Positions 37,850 to 45,698 of a DNA stretch of 64,000 nt are shown here, in pieces. The notes below the pieces were generated by a model. It searched no databases, had not been told where the DNA came from, and was given only the letters and a program-made list of their open reading frames with translations. How positions within the stretch are numbered: the first letter of the stretch is position 1; each line of letters starts with the position of its first letter. The position numbers were made by a program, and so were the translations under genes. The DNA is from CAYNEO01 sp964396245 (lineage in GTDB: Bacteria; Zixibacteria; MSB-5A5; GN15; FEB-12), in NCBI GenBank assembly GCA_964396245.1, contig CAYNEO010000009.1, positions 28,683 through 92,682 on the forward strand. The letters are read 5' to 3'.

Positions 37850-38161
37850 GGTTACTTCACGCTCCTCCCGATCCGTGTTATGGCAACCGAATTCAGGCGG
37901 TCGGAGAAACCCGACCCGCATTGGTCAATGGGGGATTGTCTGTGTAACGATACGCTTGATGATGAAAGTATGAGCCTGGCCTTCGCGCAGCATTACGGTC
38001 ATTTTGCTTTGCGGTGAGCCTCTTGTAAACAGGGACGATTCAACTAACGAATTGTTTAAGAGATTAATCCGGATGCTGGGCGTTCGGCGGCAAATCACTC
38101 AAAAAAATACAGCTTCCCCTTTGCGGGAGAAGCTGCGTATATCTGAAGCGTTACGCGGCTG
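37850..38161 (-). other. Gap between the two Ton gene sets
   Basis: It contains the terminator at 38101-38134 and a 25-codon minus-strand frame (37925-38002, MTVMLREGQAHTFIIKRIV...) that ends three bases before an alternative exbD start. The small frame could be a leader peptide or chance. I see no strong promoter. Confidence 0.4.
38101..38134 (-). terminator. Rho-independent terminator of the main Ton operon
   Basis: AGCTTCTCCCG-CAAA-GGGGAAGCT forms a stem with a small internal mismatch, followed on the minus strand by GTA and seven T. It starts 28 bases after the tonB stop and separates the two Ton sets. Confidence 0.9.
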
Positions 38162-38905
38162 TTATTGCCCGGCCGTAATCTGGAAGTCCACTTTATACGT
38201 GACCCATACGGCTACCGGTCGACCGTTCTGGATACCCGGCTTGAACTTGTTCTTGTAGGCAGCCTCCACGGCCGCTTCATCGAGAGCCGCAGTGCCGGAA
38301 GAACGAGCCACCTGGGCTTTGCGTACGGTTCCTTCTTTGTCGACCAGTGCCTGAACCCAGACGGTACCCTCGAGTCCGGCCTGTTTGGCCAGACGCGGAT
38401 ATTCGGGCTGTGACTCGTAAATCATCTCGGGGTAGATCTCGACCGGAACGAATTCCGAGACATCGGGCAGGTATTCATCCTCCGCGATGTCGACGACGAT
38501 ATCACCCTTGCCTTCGGACATGGTAGTGACGTCAGGCGCGACGATTTCAGCGAGCTCGTCACGGGTAGCCAGCACAACATCCTCGTCCAGAACCTCCTCA
38601 TCGGCGACCGGCTTCGGAATACCGACCTTGGGTGCAGCCACGTTGGGCTGATTCACTTTCACCTGCGGCGGTTTCTTGGCGATGGTCGGCGGAGGTCCGA
38701 GTTCAGCGACCGTCTTGATGACGACGGCAGGCGCATTGGCATACTCCTCTCCACCCTGCATCGCTCCGACGAGCCAGAAAACACCGAGTATGACCAGCAC
38801 GGCGGAGGTCGTGATGATCGTCGCCAACAGGAAGTTCCGCTGGTACTTGGACTTCAACTCAAACGCACCGTACGGCGAGTAGAGTGCACTGTTGATGTTC
38901 GACAT
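38162..38905 (-). CDS. tonB: TonB-family energy transducer, first copy
   Basis: A 247-residue TonB protein: short cytoplasmic N-terminus (YGAFELKSKYQRN), one membrane helix (LLATIITTSAVLVILGVFWLVGAM), a periplasmic linker (KKPPQVKVNQPNVAAPKVGIPKPVADEEVLDEDVV) and the C-terminal receptor-binding domain from about residue 160 (YPEMIYESQPEYPRLAKQAGLEGTVWVQALVDKEG...AAYKNKFKPGIQNGRP). Its ATG overlaps the stop of the preceding ExbD by one base (TAATG), pointing to coupled translation. It is the last gene of exbB-exbD-exbD-tonB and is followed by a strong terminator. It probably serves receptors such as the BtuB-like protein in this window. Confidence 0.93.
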   Translation of the reverse strand: MSNINSALYSPYGAFELKSKYQRNFLLATIITTSAVLVILGVFWLVGAMQGGEEYANAPAVVIKTVAELGPPPTIAKKPPQVKVNQPNVAAPKVGIPKPVADEEVLDEDVVLATRDELAEIVAPDVTTMSEGKGDIVVDIAEDEYLPDVSEFVPVEIYPEMIYESQPEYPRLAKQAGLEGTVWVQALVDKEGTVRKAQVARSSGTAALDEAAVEAAYKNKFKPGIQNGRPVAVWVTYKVDFQITAGQ

Positions 38906-39558
38906 TATAACTTTCCTTCCGCCTCGGCTTGACTGACAGCGGACGCCATGATTCTATCATCGCGATCTTCCCAGTTGCCGATGGCGTATCGATACGAGAA
39001 CTTCTCGTCTCTTGTCAACTGTTCGGGCTTTACGCCTAGCTCCTCTGCTTTTACAGCATTCCAGGCCCGTTCGATGACATCTATCTCATCTAATATATTA
39101 ACCATATCATCGTACGTGGCGTTCCGGTCAATCAGGATGAGCGTATTGAGCCGGGCATTCGCCCGGTTCTGTTCGACCAGCAGGCCCCTGAGCGTATCCG
39201 GCCAAAACGCGTATGCGACCGTATCCGGACGGTCCGGATTGGGCGGCAACAACTGTGGCAGGTTTTCCGGAGTCGGGGTTTTGAGATTCCACCAGTAGCG
39301 GTTTTCCGCGTCGACGCGGATGGTCAACAGGTTGGATTCCTTAACCTCGACCTCCTGCTCCTGATCAGCGGGCGGGAGGTTGATCTCCATGGCCTGGGGC
39401 ATAGCGAACACGGTCGAAACCATATAAAATATGAGAAGCAGGAAGGCGATATCCACCATGGGAGTCATATCGATACGAATCGAAAGCCGTCGCTTGGGGC
39501 GTCGGAACCCCTGTTTCTTTCCGCCTTTCGCTTGACGTTCAACAACATCGCCAGCCAT
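38905..39558 (-). CDS. ExbD/TolR-family protein, second copy (longer form)
   Basis: A 217-residue ExbD subunit. It has a basic N-terminus (GGKKQGFRRPKRRLS), the conserved helix RIDMTPMVDIAFLLLIFYM and a periplasmic domain with an extra loop (WNLKTPTPENLPQLLPPNPDRPDTVAYAFWPDTLRGLLVEQN) absent from the other two ExbD copies. It also has a longer C-terminal tail. AGGAG precedes the ATG. Two different ExbD proteins behind one ExbB is a pattern seen in FCB-group bacteria, where the channel may use a mixed ExbD dimer; that is inference here. Confidence 0.9.
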   Translation of the reverse strand: MAGDVVERQAKGGKKQGFRRPKRRLSIRIDMTPMVDIAFLLLIFYMVSTVFAMPQAMEINLPPADQEQEVEVKESNLLTIRVDAENRYWWNLKTPTPENLPQLLPPNPDRPDTVAYAFWPDTLRGLLVEQNRANARLNTLILIDRNATYDDMVNILDEIDVIERAWNAVKAEELGVKPEQLTRDEKFSYRYAIGNWEDRDDRIMASAVSQAEAEGKL

Positions 39559-39599
39559 TTATCTTCACTCTCCTTTCACGGGACCTTCCGGTGAAGGTT

Positions 39600-40103
39600 C
39601 TACATGCCCACGGCGACGGCTCTTTGCTCACCGCCCTGGTCGCTTTCGGGTTCGGTAATGATGAGGAACCGTTCCAGTCCGTTTTCCTGCATCGATTTCA
39701 TGACGTCCTGCATCGTACCGAAACTCGCTTCTTTGTCCGCTTTGATCACCACCAGCGCTTTGAGGTTCTTGGCGCGCGCCTTGTTGATCTCGGAGGCGAC
39801 ATTGTACTTGTCGACCCGCACAACGATACGGACGGTGGTGACGATATCCTGGCCGTCGATATTCACCGCTGCTTTCTCAACATAATCTACGAACATGGAG
39901 TCGAGACTGGTGACGGTGATGTTAATTATATTCTTGTCGGGCAGCTCGATCTGGGAGTGCGACGACGGCAACTCGACAGCTTTCGCTTCCGGTGGCTTGA
40001 ACTGGGTGGTCGCCATGTAGAAAATGAGAAGCAGGAAGGCGATATCCACCATTGGTGTCATGTCAATCCGGATCGATACCCGGCGTTTTTTCTTAATCGC
40101 CAT
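39600..40103 (-). CDS. exbD: ExbD/TolR-family protein, first copy
   Basis: A 167-residue ExbD subunit directly behind exbB (three bases between stop and start). It has the N-terminal basic stretch MAIKKKRRVS, the membrane helix with its channel aspartate (RIDMTPMVDIAFLLLIFYM) and the periplasmic domain (ELPSSHSQIELPDKNIINITV...VIKADKEASFGTMQDVMKSMQENGLERFLIITEPE). Length is close to family norm. An AAGG ribosome site precedes the ATG. It forms the proton channel with ExbB in the inner membrane. Confidence 0.93.
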   Translation of the reverse strand: MAIKKKRRVSIRIDMTPMVDIAFLLLIFYMATTQFKPPEAKAVELPSSHSQIELPDKNIINITVTSLDSMFVDYVEKAAVNIDGQDIVTTVRIVVRVDKYNVASEINKARAKNLKALVVIKADKEASFGTMQDVMKSMQENGLERFLIITEPESDQGGEQRAVAVGM

Positions 40104-40106
40104 TGA

Positions 40107-40865
40107 TCACTTACCTTCTTTCGCCTTCAACATCTGTATGACCTCGAACGTAGCTTCGTCGGTCGTGTAATTAAAAGCGTCTACTTTGTTTACAAAGAAG
40201 TTGTAGAAGAAGATTCCGAGAATACCGGACAGGAGACCACCGGCGGTGTTCACCAGGGCTTCCGAAATACCGGTGGCGAGCTCGGTAGCATCGATCACGC
40301 CGCCTTCAGCCGAACCGGTGGCGGCAAAGGCACGGATCATACCGATGGTGGTGCCGAGCAGACCGACCATGGTGGCGATCGAGGCAATGGTCGACAGGGC
40401 GATCAGGTTACGTTCCAGAAGCGGTCCCTCGAGCGCATTTGCTTCCTCGATGGCCGACTGGGTGAGCTGAATCTTCTTTTCCGAGTCGATGCTCGGGTCG
40501 TCCTTGACTTCACGGTACTTCTCGATACCGGCGCGCAGGACGTTGGCGGTGGTACCACGCTGCTTGTCACAGGCAGCCAGGGCGCCGTCATAGTCATCGT
40601 TCTGAAGCATGGTGACCAGCTTCTTGAAGAAAACCTGGACAGAGCTCTTGCCCTTGGCATTGGAATATAGCGAAATGTACCGCTCGATCACGAAAACCAG
40701 CAGCATACAAAAGATCATGATAAGCAGCACGACCAGCGGTCCGCCTTTGTAGATTGAGTGGACGATGGGGTTTTCTGATGTGCGAAAAACGCCATACCAC
40801 AAGCCGAAACCGATGGCAAATGCCACGATGGCATTCAGCGTGATGAAGAGAGTTTGTTTTACCAC
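40107..40865 (-). CDS. exbB: ExbB/TolQ/MotA-family proton channel protein
   Basis: A 252-residue inner-membrane protein with three main membrane segments: a first helix (FITLNAIVAFAIGFGLWYGVF) plus the helix GGPLVVLLIMIFCMLLVFVIERY, and the C-terminal pair NLIALSTIASIATMVGLLGTTIGMIRAF and ISEALVNTAGGLLSGILGIFFYNFFVN. The GLLGTTIGMI and ALVNTAGGLL motifs are the family core. It is the only ExbB in the window, so it may have to serve all three ExbD and both TonB proteins. The gene stands downstream of a TPR protein and a membrane protein of unknown role in what looks like one operon. Confidence 0.94.
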   Translation of the reverse strand: MVKQTLFITLNAIVAFAIGFGLWYGVFRTSENPIVHSIYKGGPLVVLLIMIFCMLLVFVIERYISLYSNAKGKSSVQVFFKKLVTMLQNDDYDGALAACDKQRGTTANVLRAGIEKYREVKDDPSIDSEKKIQLTQSAIEEANALEGPLLERNLIALSTIASIATMVGLLGTTIGMIRAFAATGSAEGGVIDATELATGISEALVNTAGGLLSGILGIFFYNFFVNKVDAFNYTTDEATFEVIQMLKAKEGK

Positions 40866-40900
40866 GAGAACTGATCCTCCAAAAATTCTAAACCATCAAC

Positions 40901-41950
40901 TTATATTTCGATACCCTTGACAGCCAGCAGAATGAACGCGGCCAGGGAAATGAACACTCCCCACGACAGGGAATTCATCAGGGCCGCGATACCGAATTCG
41001 TTGCCGAGACTGGTGTACATTTCCGAGGCGTTGGCAAATCCGTAGCCGGCGCCAAAAAACGACAGGATCACAGCGACGATGAACAGTATCACCGGAATCC
41101 AGTTTAGCTTGAGAGACTTCTTCAGTCTGAGCGCCTTTTCATCACTCGATCCCTTCACGACGTAAATCCCGTACAGCGTCGCGAAGGGCAGGACAATAGC
41201 AAGCAACATATAGACGATAAACAGCACCCCGACAATAATCAGGATAACGCCCGACGAAAAGACATAGGAGCCAAGCGACCCGATGGAGAATAGCGTTCCA
41301 AGGGCGGATATTCGATTGAACTCCCGGTGTATTTTCCTTCTGGCCTGCAACCCGTGGATCATTTCCTGTTGGCCATCCTCGCTGGTCGTCCGACCAGCAA
41401 CCGAAGCGGCTTCGGTACCTGCCGGAGGCGCCGATTGCTGCGCTGTGTCGGCCGGCTCCCCGGCCGCCGCCGCCTGCTGAGTCGTATCGACTGACTCTTG
41501 GGCAGAGGCCGACTGCTGAGTCTGGGCCCCTTCTTCCGTCCCGGGGGGCGTCACGGGCACCTGAGAGAGACCGGTTGTGTCGCCGACCAGCGTATCGGGT
41601 ACAACGTCGGTGACAACACCCGCCACCGGCCCCTGCCTGGGCGTTTCGACGACCTCAGTATATCCCGCATACCAGGGGAAGAAGAGGGTGGCAAGGATGA
41701 CGAGACTCACCACGGCCAAAACAATTCTCTCGCCCGTAGAGACTCGCTCTTCCGTCAGGGTTGAATGATCCCGGAGCAGCTGACCTTTGGAGCGCTTCTG
41801 CTGGATATCCTCAATATACTTCGCTTTCTCAGCATCCGACCGGAACAGGTCTTTTGGCTTTCCGGGGAACACTTCGAAACCGATATATTTGAAGCGTTTT
41901 CGTTCGTCGATTCGCTTCTCGGTCTCCGTCTTCTTCTCCTTTGCGGTCAT
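40901..41950 (-). CDS. Membrane protein of unknown function in the Ton operon
   Basis: A 349-residue protein with a charged cytoplasmic N-terminus (about 70 residues) and a first membrane helix (IVLAVVSLVILATLFFPWYAGY). A low-complexity Thr/Gln/Ala/Pro-rich stretch (about 105-205) follows, and then four or more helices towards the C-terminus (YVFSSGVILIIVGVLFIVYMLLAIVLPFATLYGIYVV, WIPVILFIVAVILSFFGAGYGF, SLSWGVFISLAAFILLAV). I recognise no family. It lies 35 bases upstream of exbB and 39 bases downstream of the TPR gene, so it is probably part of the same envelope machinery. Confidence 0.7.
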   Translation of the reverse strand: MTAKEKKTETEKRIDERKRFKYIGFEVFPGKPKDLFRSDAEKAKYIEDIQQKRSKGQLLRDHSTLTEERVSTGERIVLAVVSLVILATLFFPWYAGYTEVVETPRQGPVAGVVTDVVPDTLVGDTTGLSQVPVTPPGTEEGAQTQQSASAQESVDTTQQAAAAGEPADTAQQSAPPAGTEAASVAGRTTSEDGQQEMIHGLQARRKIHREFNRISALGTLFSIGSLGSYVFSSGVILIIVGVLFIVYMLLAIVLPFATLYGIYVVKGSSDEKALRLKKSLKLNWIPVILFIVAVILSFFGAGYGFANASEMYTSLGNEFGIAALMNSLSWGVFISLAAFILLAVKGIEI

Positions 41951-41989
41951 TTAAGCTCCTAAAAAAGCAGATGTAAAAACGCGTGTCAG

Positions 41990-43900
41990 TTAGAATTCAA
42001 AACTGGTCTGTTCCATGCCGTCTTTGCAGTCCTGATTGTTGGGCTCGCATTTCAGGCACTTGTGATACCACTCGTTTGCGGCCTTGAAGTCGGCCTTTTC
42101 CCTGGGGCTGCCTTTTTCGTCAACGGCACGCAGGTGGTAAGCCTGGGCTATCCAGAGGATCAGCTCGACGTCATCGCAGGCTCCCTTGCTCGCCGTGATG
42201 CAAGTGTAAGCGTCATTCAGGTAGTTCAGGGCCTTCGTGTAATCCTTCGGACAGATATTACCGCCGAAGTATGCAAAGCCGAGTGACCTCTTTGCATCAC
42301 AGTTATTCGGGTCTACAGTCAGGAGCCGCTGGAAATACTTCACCCCGTTGGCACAATCCGAGAGATTAAACAGATAGACTGTAGCGATTCGAAGCAGGAC
42401 CTTGTCGTCATTCGGATAATATTCAAGGTAACGATTCAGATAATCCGCCGCAACTTCGAAATAATTGACATTCGGATTGACCTGAGCCTGTTCGATCGGG
42501 GCGGGACCCGACCCGGCATCGATTATGTCATCGAGCATTTCGTCGCCGCCCTCGTCGGCGCCTGCAAGATTCAATGCGCAGAAAGCCGCGTTCTTCAGAA
42601 TGCTGGCAGTGGACGAGTCGATTCCCAGCTCGATGCGTTTGTCGTAGTAACCCATCGCCTGGCTGTAGCTTTTCAGACTGTGATAGGCAATGGCGATATT
42701 TTGCAGGGCGCGCTTCTGCTCGGGGTCGACCTCGAGCGATTTCTTGTAGTAGTTGATGGCATTCGTGAAATCGTTCGGTTTCCGGTAATAGTAGCTGTCA
42801 CCGAGCATCAGGTAGATTTCGGCATCCGAAATATTCGAGTGGTAATCTTCCTGCGTGCTGACCCATTGCAGGTGCTTTTCGAGTGCGTCGGCGGCCTTTA
42901 CGTATTCGCGGATACCCCAGAGGGACTTTCCATAATAGAAGTAAATATCCTTGGGCACATAGGGGATCGCCAGTACCTTCTCGAAGTATTTCGCGGCCTC
43001 TTCGAAACCATAGATGTTTGCATACGCGAGGCCAATCTCGAAGTACGGACGCACGTGGGCGGAGTCGGCGGGCGCGTCGGACAGCTCGAAGTACTTCTTG
43101 TAAGAACCGATAGCCTCGCGGAACCGGCTTATCCTGTCATCGCGCGTCCGTGAGGAGAGCGCCGCCTTGAAGTAAATCTGCCCCGCGCGGCGCCAGGCCG
43201 GCGCGTAGGTGCTGTCTTTCGAGAGGACGAGTTTGAGTTTTTCGATGGCGCACTGGTAGTCTCTCATCTCGAGGCAGGCTTCGGCCCAATGGAAATACAC
43301 TTCGGTGGCCGCAGTGTCGAGATTCTGCGCCTTCTCGTATTCGGTGGCGGCCAGCGGCGGTACGCCCTGATAGAAGTATGCGTCGCCGAGATTGATATGG
43401 TATTCCGCATTGTCAGGTTCTTCGATAAGCGCCTGAAGGAAATACTTGACGGCCTCATCGTAATTTTTCTGGACCATCATCACGAGGCCATAGCCGTTCT
43501 GGAACCAGTCTTTGATGTCCTTGGCTTTCTTCACGCCCTCGGACATACTCTTTTTGGCTCCCTCGATGTCGCCGAGTTGCAGTTGCGTGAGACCCAGGTA
43601 ATAGAGGGATTCGTAGTGCTTGCCCTTCTTATCGAGGGCAGTCTCGAATTCCTTCTTCGCCTTTTCGTACTGCTCCTGATTGTAATAAATCCGGCCAAGG
43701 ATATAGTAGTTGTAGTGATATCTGCTGTCTAATCCGATCGCCTTCTGGAGCATCGTGATCGCCTGCGCAGTATCGCCTGCGTCCAGGGCAGCCTGGATGT
43801 TGGCATCGAGGTCTTCGGCGTGCACGGTTGTCCCGGCGATGACCAGAACGATGGCGGTCAGGGCTACAGTCAAAAGCAGTCTTGATCGTCTCTGTTTCAA
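41990..43900 (-). CDS. Exported tetratricopeptide-repeat protein
   Basis: I choose a TTG start at 43900, eight bases after GAGG, because it begins a signal peptide (MKQRRSRLLLTVALTAIVLVIAGTTVHA); the longer in-frame GTG at 43951 adds a stretch that does not look like a leader. The product of about 636 residues consists of a dozen or more TPR units, for example YNYYILGRIYYNQEQYEKAKKEFETAL and AEYHINLGDAYFYQGVPPLAATEYEKAQNL. It is likely periplasmic or lipid-associated and acts as a protein-binding scaffold. It heads the operon TPR - membrane protein - exbB - exbD - exbD - tonB. Confidence 0.85.
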   Translation of the reverse strand: MKQRRSRLLLTVALTAIVLVIAGTTVHAEDLDANIQAALDAGDTAQAITMLQKAIGLDSRYHYNYYILGRIYYNQEQYEKAKKEFETALDKKGKHYESLYYLGLTQLQLGDIEGAKKSMSEGVKKAKDIKDWFQNGYGLVMMVQKNYDEAVKYFLQALIEEPDNAEYHINLGDAYFYQGVPPLAATEYEKAQNLDTAATEVYFHWAEACLEMRDYQCAIEKLKLVLSKDSTYAPAWRRAGQIYFKAALSSRTRDDRISRFREAIGSYKKYFELSDAPADSAHVRPYFEIGLAYANIYGFEEAAKYFEKVLAIPYVPKDIYFYYGKSLWGIREYVKAADALEKHLQWVSTQEDYHSNISDAEIYLMLGDSYYYRKPNDFTNAINYYKKSLEVDPEQKRALQNIAIAYHSLKSYSQAMGYYDKRIELGIDSSTASILKNAAFCALNLAGADEGGDEMLDDIIDAGSGPAPIEQAQVNPNVNYFEVAADYLNRYLEYYPNDDKVLLRIATVYLFNLSDCANGVKYFQRLLTVDPNNCDAKRSLGFAYFGGNICPKDYTKALNYLNDAYTCITASKGACDDVELILWIAQAYHLRAVDEKGSPREKADFKAANEWYHKCLKCEPNNQDCKDGMEQTSFEF

Positions 43901-43998
43901 AACAAACACCTCGCGTAAAATGAAATAGTGGAAAATATACCAATTCTTCACAAAGTCAAGGATTAATTTCGCTCTCGCGTACCACGTAAGTTGTTATC

Positions 43999-44187
43999 TC
44001 AGTTTTTGTTCGCTCCTCTTGCGGTCACCTCGACCTGCTTAAATGAATACAGCATTACGCCGGCGCCGATCATCACTTTAGCGCCTGGAGAGAAGATGTC
44101 ACTAAACGCGTAGATCAGGTAAATTCCTGTCAGCAGCATGATGATCGCAGCCACCACGTTCAACAACATCGTGAGGCGTTCGAGCAT
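43999..44187 (-). CDS. Small membrane protein of unknown function
   Basis: Starting at the ATG preceded by AGGAGAG, the 62-residue product has two hydrophobic helices (LTMLLNVVAAIIMLLTGIYLIYAF and AKVMIGAGVMLYSFKQVEV) joined by a short SDIFSPG turn. An in-frame extension upstream lacks a ribosome site and looks non-coding. It lies about 100 bases upstream of the TPR gene start and may belong to the Ton cluster transcript. No family recognised. Confidence 0.6.
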   Translation of the reverse strand: MLERLTMLLNVVAAIIMLLTGIYLIYAFSDIFSPGAKVMIGAGVMLYSFKQVEVTARGANKN

Positions 44188-44456
44188 CTTTACTCTCCTA
44201 TGGTTATACAAGCCATTCCAGTATTTCTTCCGCTGGGAGCGGCACGAAGGTGTTTGCGGAGAGAAAAAGGACAACATACGTGCCGATATCCGTCGCGCCG
44301 GAACAAGCTTCACGGTAAGCTATTCGGGCACAGTTTATTACGGCAGCGAATCGTGATGTTGGCAGGTAAAACTCGACGAGGTGAGACGCAAAAGCTGCGC
44401 CACACTTGATGAGCATAAGCTGGGCGTTGCGCGTAACTTATTGAATCGCTTGAGGA

Positions 44457-45593
44457 TCAGTCGAAGTACGAAAAGCACTCGCCATCGAACCAACAGAATC
44501 GAATTCGTATGGTCATACTACCCTCGCTCACGCCGAGCAGTAATCCGTCGAATGGACGCGGATGACCGGACCAGTCAAGAGCCGGGCAAAACTCAAGTGA
44601 CTCTACCAGCGCTTCGTAAGCGTCACGCTGTTCCCTGGTGGCTTTAGCTACTTTAAGCAGTCTGGCGTGACCGAGCGTGTCGATAGATATCCTCAGACCA
44701 ATCGTGTCCCTGAGAATCGTTTCTCCCGAGGGGATGTGATAGAGCGATCCCGGCGGAGCAAGCGCGGGTATGGGTTTTTGCATCAGGCCGAGCGTATCGG
44801 CGACAAGCCGAACACGAACGCGTTCGAGTATATCGAGGGTGTCGGTCGGTTCGACGAGGAGAATCGTCGGATACGCTACTCCCGGCACCAGCGATATTAC
44901 CAGGTAATCATCATGGATCGGTTCACCGAGAGGACCCGTGCCAACACTGTACTCTCCCCAGTTGACGGCGCTGAGGATCTGATCGGTGAACGGACCGGCG
45001 CCGGAAGTCAGAGGAGTGATAGCGAGCGGACGCCCGTCTCCGTCGAGTTTCAATTTCACAAGAACGTAGGCACATGTCTTCAGCGAGTCGCTCAGTCGCT
45101 GCTGGAAGAAATACGATGGGAAAGACTTGATGCCGGGCAAGACTACGCCGTTGTCTCCAAGGGCGGCGAAATACAGATCAGCGTCTTCGATGTTCTTTGT
45201 GCTGTCGACCGGGAATGTAATTTTCGGATAGAAGGTCTCCGGGTTAACGCGGACAAGTATTGGCAGTGTCTGCTTAACGAAGACTCCCTCCCTGGTTCCC
45301 GGCATGAATACGATGTTGAGTAGGAAGTCTTTGTATGTCGTTTCGAAAACCGAATCCGCAGGGGATACGGACACGATGCTGTCGACATTGCCATCAGAAT
45401 CGACCTGGAGCGTCACGCGACGCATGAATTCATATCGGTAGGTGTCGAGCAAAATTCGCGGAAAAGATCTCGGAATGTCAACGGGGTAGGCCAGTTCAAT
45501 GTCGAAAGATTGGGGTCGATCGGCGGCACGAGATGAAAAAGTCGGGAGGAGCACGGTCAACCATAACATAAACAGGACGCTGGTCAATTTCAT
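44457..45593 (-). CDS. Secreted protein with three TonB-C-like repeats
   Basis: A 378-residue exported protein (signal peptide MKLTSVLFMLWLTVLLPTFSSRAA). Three regions resemble the TonB C-terminal domain fold pattern (v.v.vd.dG.v......s......d..a......y.Pg). They are about residues 55-105 (RRVTLQVDSDGNVDSIVSVS...IVFMPGTREG), about 165-215 (AYVLVKLKLDGDGRPLAITPL) and about 295-350 (IGLRISIDTLGHARLLKVAKA...EFCPALDWSG). It has no membrane anchor beyond the signal peptide. The neighbouring Ton cluster supports a relationship, but the similarity is weak and read by eye. Function unknown. Confidence 0.7.
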   Translation of the reverse strand: MKLTSVLFMLWLTVLLPTFSSRAADRPQSFDIELAYPVDIPRSFPRILLDTYRYEFMRRVTLQVDSDGNVDSIVSVSPADSVFETTYKDFLLNIVFMPGTREGVFVKQTLPILVRVNPETFYPKITFPVDSTKNIEDADLYFAALGDNGVVLPGIKSFPSYFFQQRLSDSLKTCAYVLVKLKLDGDGRPLAITPLTSGAGPFTDQILSAVNWGEYSVGTGPLGEPIHDDYLVISLVPGVAYPTILLVEPTDTLDILERVRVRLVADTLGLMQKPIPALAPPGSLYHIPSGETILRDTIGLRISIDTLGHARLLKVAKATREQRDAYEALVESLEFCPALDWSGHPRPFDGLLLGVSEGSMTIRIRFCWFDGECFSYFD

Positions 45594-45698
45594 CGAATTA
45601 TCTCCTGTTTCGAGTCGCCGGGCATATCAGTAATAGGTTGCGCAAGTGTCATTGAAATTTATACCTTTGACCAACTGTCTGGCAACGGTTTTTTCTTC

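Noticed and set aside
44204..44416. 70-codon minus-strand frame before the small membrane protein
   Set aside because: No ribosome site, no recognisable features, overlapping the leader of the next gene.
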